Below are positions 1 to 9,833 of a stretch of 64,000 nt of DNA, in pieces (within the stretch, counting starts at the first letter, position 1; every line of letters starts with the position of its first letter). The DNA is taken from NCBI RefSeq assembly GCF_024159265.1, contig NZ_JAMYWY010000001.1:6944001-7008000 (forward strand). Direction: 5' to 3'. The stretch comes from Paenibacillus sp. 1781tsa1. GTDB taxonomy: Bacteria; Bacillota; Bacilli; Paenibacillales; Paenibacillaceae. The notes under the pieces were generated by a model. It saw nothing but the letters and a program-made list of their open reading frames with translations, did not search any database and was not told the origin of the DNA. The position numbers and the translations under genes are program-made.

Positions 1-1982
1 ATGATATACTTGATGCCTCCAGTTTTACTGGTTTTGCTAACCGTAATAATTGATCTGGCAGTCTTCCCTTGGGGAAGCTTATTTACATCCAGATTCATGA
101 AAGTTTTCGTTCCGTCATATTCCAATACCGGATTAAAATTAATATTATGATTCTTGTCATTCCAATAAGTCGGTTGGTTATCGACCTCATCTTGTGTTGC
201 GTTATTTACTTTACTACCTTGATCTTCCCAGGTACTCACCTTCTGGCCGCTGGTAACTTCCATACCCAGATCAGATCGAAGCCATAGTGAAGGAGAACCC
301 ACTCCACCGGGACCCGCTGTGCTTCCACCATTCACCAGGGTAAGCCCTGTACGTGCATTTGTTAGTTCCTGAAGCGCGTTGTTGACTTGCTCTTGAGTTA
401 CATTTGGTTCACTTAGCACTTGTTCTGCTGTGTTCAGCGCATCATGAAGTGCAGTCCAACTGTCTGATGTATATTTTGATTCTTCCAGGTTCTCACCTGT
501 AATTTCCTCATATTTGCCTTGTAGAACTGACTTGTCTACTACAGTAATATCCCTGCGTACAGGTTCAGCAGAGATTCCATTATTCGTTGCTGTAACCCTC
601 AATGTATATTCTCCAGGCGACAATGCAGAGGAAGGTGTGAACTCCCATGTTCCGTCTGGGTTGACTGTAGCTTCACCGACAACGTTCTTAGCTGGGTCCG
701 ATTTGTTTACCATTGTAATGGTTACCACGGCACCAGATGTAACGGAACCTTTCAAAGTAGGTTTGGCACCCACGGTAGAAAGATTCAAGGGAGTATCCAG
801 TACCAGATTGACTGGCAATCGGTACGTCAGAATAACCTTATTCGCTTGATTATCATACGCAACCGCTGCAGTCGTATTGATATCTGATACGAAATAGGAT
901 TGATCCGCTATTTGTGCAAGGTAACCTCCCCCGCCAATCGCAATATCAACGACTGGGTTCGTTACGTCATCAGGCATAATATTAGCGTATACACCAACCT
1001 TCGCGCCGGTCTGCAAAGGGTTAACCAATGTCAGATATGCACTGCCGGTGGCCGACGTGTTTTTTAAGTAAACGTTACGCTGTTCACCCTCGGTATTCAG
1101 GTTATCATATACATAGGCTGTTCCTCCGAAATCGAAACGAGCATCGGCGGCACTTCCCCGCATATACACAGCAACATTCCCAATCGTTTGTCCATCAGCA
1201 TCTATTCCATTACCCGATAGAATATTACCCGTAATCTGCCCGCCTGTCATAATAAACCTGGGCTTGCCAGATAACCCAATACCAACAATGACACCATTAC
1301 CATCCGCAGAAATTTCATTTTCAGTAATGATTCCGTCTTGAATCTCTACAACTCCTCCACTACCTGCACCAAGGAGAGAAGGAGGGTTATTTGCCAGCTT
1401 TCCGGTGATCCGGTTGTGGTGAATCCGTGTGCCATCCTGAATGACTACCGTTCCTCCAAGTGCTGCAATAACGCTTGCCGTACTTGAGCCCCCAGTTGTG
1501 ACATAGTGATTTCGAACCTCAACATTTTTAAGCATCACCTTACCGCCCGTTACTTGCATCCCATAGATCGCTTGGTTGGTAGCAACATGATTACCGTCTA
1601 TATCCACATTCTCAAATGTAATGTTTCCATTCGGCACCCGAATCAGATCTCTGTTCTTAAATTCCTCGCCTCGAAGAATAGAGTATCTGTTACCTTCCTC
1701 AGATGTGATCGTAACTGTTTTTCCTGAAGCAGCAACAGTCCACACGTCATTCAGTGAAAGATTGCTTAATAGAACAATCTGCCCTGAGCCTGTAATTTCA
1801 GTTAGAGCTCTATTCATTGTTAAAAAGGGAGCTTCCTCTGTTCCCTCGTTCTCGTCATTGCCGATCGATGATACGTAGAATATACTGTCCGCTGCCATGG
1901 CAATAGGCATTGGTGTGAACGCAGATGTGGTCACAATGACAAGTGACAATATCGACATTAGCATTACTTTAATTATTCTCAA
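1..1982 (-). CDS. Secreted beta-helix/FIVAR/LamG-like surface protein, 3' part cut by the window edge
   Basis: An open frame runs without a stop from a TTG at 1982 to the left edge (at least 660 residues). AAAGGAGG lies about 10 nt upstream of the TTG. The first 30 residues form a signal peptide (MRIIKVM, hydrophobic stretch, AMA-A cleavage). Residues about 31-330 look like a right-handed parallel beta-helix (repeated patterns such as GNITFENVDIDGN, ITGNILSGNG). Then come an Ig-like segment (NPDGTWEFTPSSALSPGEYT), a FIVAR-type helical pair (SDSWTALHDALNTAEQVL) and the start of a concanavalin/LamG-like domain (LWLRSDLGMEV). Such architecture is typical of large exported cell-surface or carbohydrate-interacting proteins. 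The C-terminus, where an anchor such as SLH would sit, lies outside the window. The exact ligand is unknown. Confidence 0.8.
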   Translation of the reverse strand, partial: MRIIKVMLMSILSLVIVTTSAFTPMPIAMAADSIFYVSSIGNDENEGTEEAPFLTMNRALTEITGSGQIVLLSNLSLNDVWTVAASGKTVTITSEEGNRYSILRGEEFKNRDLIRVPNGNITFENVDIDGNHVATNQAIYGMQVTGGKVMLKNVEVRNHYVTTGGSSTASVIAALGGTVVIQDGTRIHHNRITGKLANNPPSLLGAGSGGVVEIQDGIITENEISADGNGVIVGIGLSGKPRFIMTGGQITGNILSGNGIDADGQTIGNVAVYMRGSAADARFDFGGTAYVYDNLNTEGEQRNVYLKNTSATGSAYLTLVNPLQTGAKVGVYANIMPDDVTNPVVDIAIGGGGYLAQIADQSYFVSDINTTAAVAYDNQANKVILTYRLPVNLVLDTPLNLSTVGAKPTLKGSVTSGAVVTITMVNKSDPAKNVVGEATVNPDGTWEFTPSSALSPGEYTLRVTATNNGISAEPVRRDITVVDKSVLQGKYEEITGENLEESKYTSDSWTALHDALNTAEQVLSEPNVTQEQVNNALQELTNARTGLTLVNGGSTAGPGGVGSPSLWLRSDLGMEVTSGQKVSTWEDQGSKVNNATQDEVDNQPTYWNDKNHNINFNPVLEYDGTKTFMNLDVNKLPQGKTARSIITVSKTSKTGGIKYI

Positions 1983-2219
1983 CGCTGTACATCCTCCTTT
2001 TGTTCACTATCATTTTATAATTCGAATCAATTGCACTTAAAAATGGAACTCGTCCTGCTGAAATGTCCCCTTTTTTGCTTAATGAACATGCCTCCCTTAT
2101 TTGAAAATGTTCATCGCTCCTAAATGATCTGTGCTCCGTTGTGGAATCTCACCACATCGCACTTATTCTACACAAAGCCTCTCACCAAACTCTTACCAAA
2201 CCTTTCGCCAGCAAATACA

Positions 2220-2256
2220 ACAAAAAAACAGCCTTGCAAATGAAGCTGCAAGGCTG
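2220..2256 (-). terminator. Rho-independent terminator of the response regulator gene
   Basis: A ten-base stem (CAGCCTTGCA / TGCAAGGCTG) with an eight-base loop lies just after the response-regulator stop codon. On the minus strand it is followed by a run of T residues. Confidence 0.85.
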
Positions 2257-2267
2257 AATATTGTCAA

Positions 2268-3404
2268 TTACATATTGGATTGTTTCCATTGCTGGTACCA
2301 CAACTCCACTTCCAAGCCAGGACGTATGCCCGCTTCTTGCTCTAACGCAGTAACTAACTGATTATATTGAGCGATCACAGGATCTTTATTGCCTAATCGA
2401 TCATAGGTCTTCATTAACGCCAGTCCAACTTGCTCCAATGATGGCTCGAATTGCTGAACCCGATGATATAACGTGAGTGCATCCGTGTGCTGTTCCAGTT
2501 CAATATAGTATTGTGCAAGCTGCATGGCGTGGTTACGCCAAAGGGCATGCAAGCGCTGACGCTCCAGTTCGGCCCATACGTAATCATCCTCGCCATAATA
2601 TTTGCCTTCATATTGATCTGAAGTCTGCCGATGTTCAGCTATTGTAGACGAAGATAATAGAGACAATTGGTTAAGACGACTCTCCCATTCTTCCGCGTCA
2701 ATTCGGAATTCTCCCGTTTCCAATAGATAACCAAACTGCTGATAGCGAATGAACATCTTGTCTTCGCCCATGAATTCGTTCATCATGCTGCGTAAGCGAT
2801 GGATGCCACTATGCAGATTGGATATGCCTCTCCGCTCATCCAACTCGGGCCACAACAGTTCAAGCAGCGTGTCCCGCTTAATCGGTTTGTTCCGATGGTG
2901 AAGTAAATAGGCGAATAATTCTCTGATCTTGGTTGTTCTGAACTTCATATGTTTTGGCGGCTCATTCGGGTGCAGTTGGACCTGGAGCATTCCCAGACAG
3001 CGGATGACCATGGATGGCCCTTCTGTTATATTCAGACTTGCTGGCACCGTTCGGCGTTGATACATCTTCATCGTTTTTTCCAAACGGTCACGCGTTACAG
3101 GCTTCATAATATAGTCCAGCACTTCAAGCCCATAGGCCGTCAATGCATGTTCGTTATAGGCTGTTGTAAAAATAACCTCTGTTCCAGGGGAAACCTCATG
3201 GATCCGTTCGGTCGCCTCAATCCCGTTCATCCCCGGCATCTGTACGTCCATGAAGACGATTTCCGGCAGATGAAGTTCGATCTGATCGATGGCTTCTTGT
3301 GCCGTCAAAAAAGAGCCGATAACTTCACAATCCTCTCTCTCTTCCAACAGTTTGTTCAACCTGCTCAGAGCGAGATATTCATCATCTACCAAAATCACTC
3401 TCAT
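2268..3404 (-). CDS. Response regulator with SARP-type (winged helix + BTAD) output domain
   Basis: The product has 378 residues. Residues 1-118 are a CheY-like receiver with the acidic pair D7/D8, phospho-acceptor D53 (FMDVQMPGMNG) and the conserved lysine in IMKPVTRD. Residues about 130-225 form an OmpR/SARP-like winged helix (RTTKIRELFAYLLHH, LLELLWPELDERRGISNL). The rest is a bacterial transcriptional activator domain, a TPR-like helical repeat (YYIELEQHTDALTLYHRV). ATG at 3404 is preferred over a GTG at 3410 because GAGGAG lies 8 nt before the ATG and only 2 nt before the GTG. It is transcribed divergently from the hybrid kinase at 3540, so the two almost certainly form one signalling pair. 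Targets are unknown; the kinase gene and its own promoter are likely candidates. Confidence 0.93.
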   Translation of the reverse strand: MRVILVDDEYLALSRLNKLLEEREDCEVIGSFLTAQEAIDQIELHLPEIVFMDVQMPGMNGIEATERIHEVSPGTEVIFTTAYNEHALTAYGLEVLDYIMKPVTRDRLEKTMKMYQRRTVPASLNITEGPSMVIRCLGMLQVQLHPNEPPKHMKFRTTKIRELFAYLLHHRNKPIKRDTLLELLWPELDERRGISNLHSGIHRLRSMMNEFMGEDKMFIRYQQFGYLLETGEFRIDAEEWESRLNQLSLLSSSTIAEHRQTSDQYEGKYYGEDDYVWAELERQRLHALWRNHAMQLAQYYIELEQHTDALTLYHRVQQFEPSLEQVGLALMKTYDRLGNKDPVIAQYNQLVTALEQEAGIRPGLEVELWYQQWKQSNM

Positions 3405-3539
3405 ATGCACAACTCCTCTGGCTCACTGATCATCCTTTAATCTATAATTTTACCATAAATCCTGATGTGGTACCGCTATCATTCGAATATAGAATTTATG
3501 TTCCGGTATTGAAAAAAATGTTCTTCATTACCAGAGGGC

Positions 3540-6500
3540 ATGCAGGAATTTGGAGTAAACTGTCGAAAACTAAAGTCTGCCATGAAACTATTAACCTATA
3601 AAAAGATACCCCGATATGTATTGTTGTCGATTCTATTCCTGACTATTTTGCTTGGCTTTCGCTGGATATGGTCTGAGTCTTTCACTATACCCAAACATCC
3701 TGAACCCGCTAAAGGCGTGCTGGACCTTCGAGGCTGGGACCTCGCCAACGCTTCACCCATATCCCTGGATGGAGAATGGGAATTTCACCCCCATGCGTTA
3801 ATCTCTAATCGTGATATTAAAATAGCAGACTCCTCATCCGCACCCATACAAGTTCCCGGTGACTGGCGGAATGTGTTACCCCAATCCTCATCATCATTTG
3901 GATATGGAACATACCGTCTTCGCATACTTGTAGATCCATCCGTGAAGGAAGTCTCTCTCTGGGCTCAGAAAATCCAGACTTCATCCATTATCGAGATGAA
4001 CGGGACCATTGTTGCCGAATTTGGTCAACCCGCCACCCATGCCGAAGCCTATCGACCGGAAAGGACTGCATTTGCGATTTCCTATGCGCTTGACGGTTCC
4101 GCCGAAATCAATCTTCTGGTGCAGACAGCTAACTTTGATGACCCTTATAGCGGAGGGATCACACGCTCTCTCTATTTCGGCTCTCCAGAAGCCATTGGAA
4201 GTGAACGGGGATTATCTATTGACCTGCAAAAGATTACGTTCGCCATACTGATCTTGCACAGCTTATACGCTTTTGTGATGTTCCTGTTTATCCGCAAGGA
4301 ACGAGCTCTGCTGACGTTCTCGATGCTAACACTGGTAGCTGCCCTAACGGTCACCTCTGACCATGACAATCTGTTATTGAGTTGGATTCCACTCAACTTC
4401 ACCTGGATCGTCAAGGCCAAAGCGTTCTCATATCCATTGTTCGCATTCTTTCTTCTACAGATGGCTCGAAGTTTCTCCCATAGTCTACAAGGCCGTAAAC
4501 TGTTTCGTATCTACGCCAGTGTGCTTGGTGTGTACTGTGTATTTTTGCTGATCGCACCGGTGACCTTGATCTACCATGTCCTTAAAATTGGACTATCTGA
4601 TTTCCTTTACCTGTTTGCCATTGGCTGGTCTGTGTACCTGTTCTTCCGCATGGCAGCGGAGAAGCGAAGTGACGCAAGCTTTCTGCTCTTTGCGGCAACC
4701 AGCAGTTTATCCAGCGTATTGTGGGGAATCGTGAATTCACGTAACGAAATTACCAACGTGTATTACCCCATTGATGTGATTGCAGCCATATTCGGCTTCT
4801 CTGCCTATTGGTTCCGAAAATACTTCCGTAACTCAAGCGAAATCGAGAAGTTGTACGAACAGCTCAAAGAGGAGGATCGACAGAAAGATCAGTTCCTTGT
4901 GAATACAGCTCATGAACTGCGTACACCGCTGCATGGCATCATCAATATTGCGGAGAGCATCGCGGTCCGTGAACGGCGTAAATCAGGCGGACAGCAGGCA
5001 GAAGACATGAAGCTATTAGTTACCATCGGCCGACGCATGTCCCAACTGGTTGATGATCTCCTTGACGTGATTCGCCTGAAGGAGAAGCGGATTACGCTTC
5101 AGAAGAAACCCTTATCTCTTGCATCTGTCATCCCAGGCGTGATCGGCATGTTCCGATTCATGGCAGAGGGCAAGCCTGTCCATATGGAGGTGGACATTCC
5201 AGATACACTGCCACTTATCCAGGCCGATGAGAGGAGACTTGTTCAGGTTCTCTACAATTTGTTGCATAATGCACTCAAATTTACCGATGAAGGTACGATT
5301 ACCGTATCTGTCCGGGAACATGGAGAAAGCATTTTAATTCAAGTCTCGGATACAGGTGTGGGCATAAGTGAAGAGATGCAACAGCGAATATTCGAAGCGT
5401 ATGAACAAGGGACCCCAGAGGCTCGATTAAGTGGAGGAATTGGCCTTGGTCTCCATATCAGCAGGCAGCTCACCGAACTCCATGGCGGCCAGCTCACTGT
5501 ACAATCTGCACCTGGGCAAGGATCAATCTTCCAGATCTCGCTTCCACGGGAAGATACCGCATCGCTGGCTGACCAGACTGAACAGCGATGGGAGGCTCAT
5601 GGCTTTGATGAAATCGCGATTGCAGAGCCGCAGCAGCAGACCTTATCCCATTCTCATGATAAGACTGTCGCCCGTATTCTTGCCGTCGATGATGATCCTG
5701 TAAACCTGCGAGTGCTAATCTCTATGCTGGCGAATGAACCCTATCATATTCAACCTGCGGCTTCCGCGCTTGAGGCACTTGAGTTACTGGATACGGAGCC
5801 GTGGGATTTACTAATTGCCGATGTCATGATGCCTCATATGTCCGGTTATGAACTGACCGAGAACGTACGCAAACGTTATTCGGTCTCTGAGCTTCCCATC
5901 CTGTTATTGACGGCCCGTAACGAACCGGCCGATATCTATGCCGGATTCATGGCCGGTGCAACGGACTATGTCACCAAGCCTGTTGATGCCGTTGAGTTGA
6001 GGCATCGCATTGGATCACTGATTGTGCTGAAACAATCCATTGATGAGCGACTGCGCATGGAGGCTGCCTACTTACAAGCGCAGATCCAGCCCCATTTTCT
6101 TTTTAATACGCTCAATTCAATCATGGTTCTTAGTGAGATGGACACGGAGCGAATGCAGAAGCTGGGCGATGCTTTTATCGAGTACTTGCAGACCAGCTTT
6201 CATTTTGTCAATTCGGAGAAAATGGTTGAGGTCACTCATGAGCTGGATCTCTCCCGCGCCTATCTCTACATTGAGAAAGAACGATTCATGCATCGGTTGA
6301 ACGTCATCTGGGATATTCCCGATGATCTTGATCTATGCCTGCCGCCACTCACCATTCAACCGCTCATTGAGAATGCTGTTCGACATGGTATTCTCAGTAA
6401 AGTTGAGGGTGGAACCGTGCATATCCGAATCATCAACCAAACAGCGTCCACCCTCATTGAGATTGAGGATGATGGTGTGGGGATGCAGCCCGAGCAGATC

Positions 6501-6677
6501 GAACGGGCACTGGCATGGCCCAAGAAAGGTCCCGGCGGAACTGGAGGCATTGGATTAACCAATACACATCGCCGGTTGACCCAGATGTACGGACAAGGTT
6601 TGACCATCGTCAGCTCGCCGGGCCAAGGTACGAAAGTTTCCTTTGTCATCCCTTTGGACCGCAGCACAAGAGCCTGA
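3540..6677 (+). CDS. Hybrid sensor kinase: 7TMR-DISM sensor, HisKA-HATPase, receiver, LytS-type His kinase-HATPase
   Basis: The product has 1045 residues. An N-terminal membrane anchor (about 24-43) precedes an extracytoplasmic 7TMR-DISM-like beta domain (about 60-230) and seven membrane helices (about 235-430). A classical HisKA H-box follows (HELRTPLHGI, His near 459), then HATPase motifs (NLLHNALKF, DTGVGIS). A receiver domain comes next (AVDDDPVNLRVL, phospho-Asp in LIADVMMPHMSGY). A second kinase module of the LytS/YehU type completes the protein (QIQPHFLFNTLNS, then IQPLIENAVRHGI and EDDGVGM). The two kinase modules suggest a His-to-Asp relay that also phosphorylates the divergent regulator at 2268-3404. 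The start is uncertain: the ATG at 3540 has only AGAGG 2-3 nt upstream, while the ATG at 3582 lacks a clear ribosome binding site. Confidence 0.92.
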   Translation: MQEFGVNCRKLKSAMKLLTYKKIPRYVLLSILFLTILLGFRWIWSESFTIPKHPEPAKGVLDLRGWDLANASPISLDGEWEFHPHALISNRDIKIADSSSAPIQVPGDWRNVLPQSSSSFGYGTYRLRILVDPSVKEVSLWAQKIQTSSIIEMNGTIVAEFGQPATHAEAYRPERTAFAISYALDGSAEINLLVQTANFDDPYSGGITRSLYFGSPEAIGSERGLSIDLQKITFAILILHSLYAFVMFLFIRKERALLTFSMLTLVAALTVTSDHDNLLLSWIPLNFTWIVKAKAFSYPLFAFFLLQMARSFSHSLQGRKLFRIYASVLGVYCVFLLIAPVTLIYHVLKIGLSDFLYLFAIGWSVYLFFRMAAEKRSDASFLLFAATSSLSSVLWGIVNSRNEITNVYYPIDVIAAIFGFSAYWFRKYFRNSSEIEKLYEQLKEEDRQKDQFLVNTAHELRTPLHGIINIAESIAVRERRKSGGQQAEDMKLLVTIGRRMSQLVDDLLDVIRLKEKRITLQKKPLSLASVIPGVIGMFRFMAEGKPVHMEVDIPDTLPLIQADERRLVQVLYNLLHNALKFTDEGTITVSVREHGESILIQVSDTGVGISEEMQQRIFEAYEQGTPEARLSGGIGLGLHISRQLTELHGGQLTVQSAPGQGSIFQISLPREDTASLADQTEQRWEAHGFDEIAIAEPQQQTLSHSHDKTVARILAVDDDPVNLRVLISMLANEPYHIQPAASALEALELLDTEPWDLLIADVMMPHMSGYELTENVRKRYSVSELPILLLTARNEPADIYAGFMAGATDYVTKPVDAVELRHRIGSLIVLKQSIDERLRMEAAYLQAQIQPHFLFNTLNSIMVLSEMDTERMQKLGDAFIEYLQTSFHFVNSEKMVEVTHELDLSRAYLYIEKERFMHRLNVIWDIPDDLDLCLPPLTIQPLIENAVRHGILSKVEGGTVHIRIINQTASTLIEIEDDGVGMQPEQIERALAWPKKGPGGTGGIGLTNTHRRLTQMYGQGLTIVSSPGQGTKVSFVIPLDRSTRA

Positions 6678-6865
6678 ACGACAAGTTAAATTACTCTCTA
6701 ACTCTTGAACTGCAATCTGTACTCGATGCTCTATGCAACATGTGCCGCATGCGCACTTGAGGTGTAAGGTGCATACGATGCTGGGCATATTCAGTGGTTC
6801 ATATTCATATTTGTGTTCATACCTATATCCAGGTTCAGCTTCACTTTGAGATATACCAAACAAAC

Positions 6866-6914
6866 CAAAAGAGAGCTAAGCACGGGCTTCATCCCGGCTT
6901 AGCTCTTTTTTGGC
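6866..6914. terminator. Bidirectional terminator between the kinase and mqo
   Basis: A long stem (AGAGCTAAGC / GCTTAGCTCT with an inner CGGG/CCCG) is followed by T-rich sequence on both strands. It can serve the kinase gene and the convergent mqo gene. Confidence 0.85.
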
Positions 6915-6946
6915 TTAATTATTATCTAACACGATTAGATTAATCG

Positions 6947-8452
6947 CTATACGTGAAGGACATGTTTTTCATCCGATAATCCCAGTGCCTTGGCTGTTGA
7001 AGAATGAACCTCTTTGAGAAGATCCAGGTTCTCAACAAGTGATATGCCATAGGATGGAATCATTTCCTTGATCTTCGGCTCCCATGCCTCCATATGCTGC
7101 GGGAAGCAACGCTGAAGAATCTCAAGCATGACCTGAACCGCGGTGGATGCACCCGGTGATGCACCCAGCAAAGCCGCGATTGTTCCATCAGCAGATGTGA
7201 CTACTTCTGTACCGAATTGGAGCGTACCCTTGCCACCTTGAACGGTATCCTTGATGACCTGAACACGCTGCCCTGCAAGAACCATATCCCAATCCTCACT
7301 CTTCGCACCCGGAACAAAGTCACGCAATTCTGCCATACGCTGTTCTTTCGATAACATGAGTTGTTGAATTAGATATTTGGTCAAAGAGATTTCTTTGACA
7401 CCTGCTGCGAGCATCGTAAGCAGATTGTGCATCTTAACCGACGTGATTAAGTCGGCATTGGAACCCGTCTTCAGGAACTTCGGCGAGAACCCGGCAAACG
7501 GTCCGAATAACAGCGACTTCTTATTGTCGATAAATCGGGTATCCAGATGCGGAACGGACATTGGCGGAGCCCCTACCGAAGCCTTGCCATATACCTTGGC
7601 GTGATGCTGTTCCACGACTTTTTGATTTTTGCACACCATAAAGATGCCACTGACCGGGAATCCTCCGATATGTTTGCCTTCCGGAATGCCCGTCTTCTGG
7701 AGCAAATGCAGACTTCCGCCGCCGGCGCCAATGAAGACAAACTTCGCCTTATGGCGTTCGACTGCACCACTCTTCAGGTTTTTCACGGATAATTCCCATT
7801 GTCCATCGCTGGTACGTTTCATATTCTTCACGCTATGTTGGTAGTGGATACCCACGTTTTGTTCTTTCATATGTTTGATCAGCATACGCGTTAAAGCACC
7901 AAAGTTAACGTCCGTACCGGAGTCAATTTTGGTCGCTGCAACAGGTTCATTACTGGTACGATCTTTCATCATCAGCGGCATCCATTTCGCCAGCTCTTTC
8001 TTGTCATCCGAGAATTCCATGCCTGCAAACAACGGGTGATTCGACAAGGAGTCATAACGTCTTTTCAAAAACTGGACATTGCTCTCTCCGTGTACATAAC
8101 TCAAATGAGGAATCGGCATAATGAAGTCCCGCGGATTACGAATCAGACGGCTATTGACGAGATAGGACCAAAATTGCTTTGAGATCTGAAATTGTTCATT
8201 CACTTTAATTGCTTTGCTAATATCTACGGTTCCGTCTGGTCGTTCAACGGTATAGTTAAGTTCGCACAATGCAGCATGCCCGGTTCCGGCATTATTCCAT
8301 TCGTTGGAGCTTTCCTCTCCTGCAGTGGCTAGCTTTTCGAAAACCTTAATATTCCAGTCTGGTGCCAATTCTTTTAGCAAAGTTCCCAAAGTTGCACTCA
8401 TAATTCCGGCACCAATCAAGATCACATCTGTACTCGTTTGTCCCTGGCTCAT
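6947..8452 (-). CDS. mqo: Malate:quinone oxidoreductase
   Basis: This is an FAD-dependent, membrane-associated enzyme oxidising L-malate to oxaloacetate and passing electrons to the quinone pool, bypassing NAD-linked malate dehydrogenase in the TCA cycle. The 501-residue length is typical. The N-terminus has the FAD Rossmann motif (DVILIGAGIMSATLG), then SSNEWNNAGTGHAALCELNYT, a near-invariant Mqo signature. GGFPVSG and LLGASPGASTAVQVML near the C-terminus also fit. AAGGAC lies upstream of the ATG. It stands alone, flanked by a terminator and by a 400-nt gap. Confidence 0.95.
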   Translation of the reverse strand: MSQGQTSTDVILIGAGIMSATLGTLLKELAPDWNIKVFEKLATAGEESSNEWNNAGTGHAALCELNYTVERPDGTVDISKAIKVNEQFQISKQFWSYLVNSRLIRNPRDFIMPIPHLSYVHGESNVQFLKRRYDSLSNHPLFAGMEFSDDKKELAKWMPLMMKDRTSNEPVAATKIDSGTDVNFGALTRMLIKHMKEQNVGIHYQHSVKNMKRTSDGQWELSVKNLKSGAVERHKAKFVFIGAGGGSLHLLQKTGIPEGKHIGGFPVSGIFMVCKNQKVVEQHHAKVYGKASVGAPPMSVPHLDTRFIDNKKSLLFGPFAGFSPKFLKTGSNADLITSVKMHNLLTMLAAGVKEISLTKYLIQQLMLSKEQRMAELRDFVPGAKSEDWDMVLAGQRVQVIKDTVQGGKGTLQFGTEVVTSADGTIAALLGASPGASTAVQVMLEILQRCFPQHMEAWEPKIKEMIPSYGISLVENLDLLKEVHSSTAKALGLSDEKHVLHV

Positions 8453-8852
8453 GTCTACCGTCCTTATATCCTATATTTGCCAAAAGGATGTAAGCGTTAT
8501 CGATTTGGCATTTGCAGCAAGCCCATTCTTGAACGGGGTCGCACCTTCTCTGAATGAATATACCTTGATCTAGTGTATCAATAATATAGAGCAATTTAAA
8601 TATGCAATTTCAAGATATTTGCTATTCCATCAGTATACGCTAGTTTACATCGGAACGTTAGCCCGGTTATAGGCCTGAAAGATATATTTGTTCAAAACAA
8701 AGAAAGGAGCCCGGTTTTAGTCGGACTTAGGGAATCAAATGTTGTATAGCCGTGAAAATGGATGCGTGAAGAGCCGCTCTCGAATGTTCGCTAAGCGGCT
8801 CATTAATTAAAGGGAATGGGCATGACAGCCTACACGGCGTTTCAGGAAGTAC
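8453..8852. other. 400-nt gap between mqo and the ABC importer operon
   Basis: No credible gene is visible. The mqo promoter must lie in the AT-rich part near 8560-8640, but I could not fix a convincing -35/-10 pair. A stem (GAGCCGCT / AGCGGCTC, 8771-8801) near the importer end could be a weak terminator for the importer operon; it lacks a good T-run. Confidence 0.5.
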
Positions 8853-9833
8853 TCAGAAAATCGAAATCAGTTCCTTCGTGTACGGATGGCGTTCTTCAGC
8901 GAACAACGCATCTGCGCCAAAGCGGTCAACGATCTGACCTTCCCGCATGACGATAATACGCTGACTCATGCGATGTACGGCAGCCAGATCATGCGAGATG
9001 AACACGTATGACAGACCAAGCGATGTCCGGAGATCGGTGAGTAACTGCAAAACTGCTCCTTGCGAGATCACGTCCAGGCTGGCCGTCGGTTCATCCAACA
9101 CGACAACGTCCGGCTCAATCCCAATAGCACGTGCGATCGTGACCCGTTGACGCTGTCCACCACTTAGCTCATGGGGGTATCGTCCAGCCAAATCCCTAGG
9201 AAGCTCGACCGCTTCAAGCAGCTTTTGGACGTATGCATCCTTCGATGTGTAGGTAAAGTGGGACAGCTCGGCGTTCCGTCCAAGTTGTTCATATGGATCG
9301 ATTAACGAATCGGCAATCTTGAGCTTTGGATTCAGTGCAGCCATCGGGTTCTGGAATACAATCTGAATCTTCCGGCGATGAGGCCGCAATCGTCGGCCGC
9401 TCAGCCGCGCGATATCCTGTCCACCCAGTGTAATCGAGCCCGTGTCCGCATCTTCAATCCGCAGCAGACAGCGGGCAAGCGTACTCTTGCCACAGCCGCT
9501 CTCGCCAACCAGGCCAAGGCACTCGCCGCGGTTCAGAGTGAAGGAAATATCATTCACCGCCGGTCGGTCTGCACCTGCATACGTTCGGCTGAGATGTTCC
9601 ACGTGAAGCACGGGGTTGCCGGAGAGGCTGGACGATGAAGCAGTCTTTGCAGCAGCGGTATCTAAATCAGCATCTGTACCTCTATCCTTAGTATCTGTAT
9701 CCGCAGGATCTATGACTGCATTGTCTGTGTCTGCATGGTTTACGTCGTTAGCAAAATCGTGGCTTCGCACACCGGATTGTTCCGATTCCGACTGCACAAG
9801 TCCATGGCGTTCTTCATCTGTGGTCATCTTCAT
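8853..9833 (-). CDS. ABC importer ATP-binding subunit, OppF/NikE/CntF type
   Basis: This is the second ATPase of a nickel/peptide-family importer. The product has 326 residues. The domain starts near residue 75 and has Walker A (GESGCGKST), the Q-loop (IVFQNPMAALNP), the signature ELSGGQRQR, Walker B (DVVVLDEPTASLD) and the H-loop (FISHDL), ending in the family's HPYTKEL. Its first ~70 residues are an unusual Asp/Ala/Thr-rich, probably disordered extension (for example NHADTDNAVIDPADTDTKD). No in-frame Met after it could replace the start. The start overlaps the upstream ATPase stop by 4 nt, implying translational coupling. It is the last gene of the five-gene operon. Confidence 0.9.
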   Translation of the reverse strand: MKMTTDEERHGLVQSESEQSGVRSHDFANDVNHADTDNAVIDPADTDTKDRGTDADLDTAAAKTASSSSLSGNPVLHVEHLSRTYAGADRPAVNDISFTLNRGECLGLVGESGCGKSTLARCLLRIEDADTGSITLGGQDIARLSGRRLRPHRRKIQIVFQNPMAALNPKLKIADSLIDPYEQLGRNAELSHFTYTSKDAYVQKLLEAVELPRDLAGRYPHELSGGQRQRVTIARAIGIEPDVVVLDEPTASLDVISQGAVLQLLTDLRTSLGLSYVFISHDLAAVHRMSQRIIVMREGQIVDRFGADALFAEERHPYTKELISIF

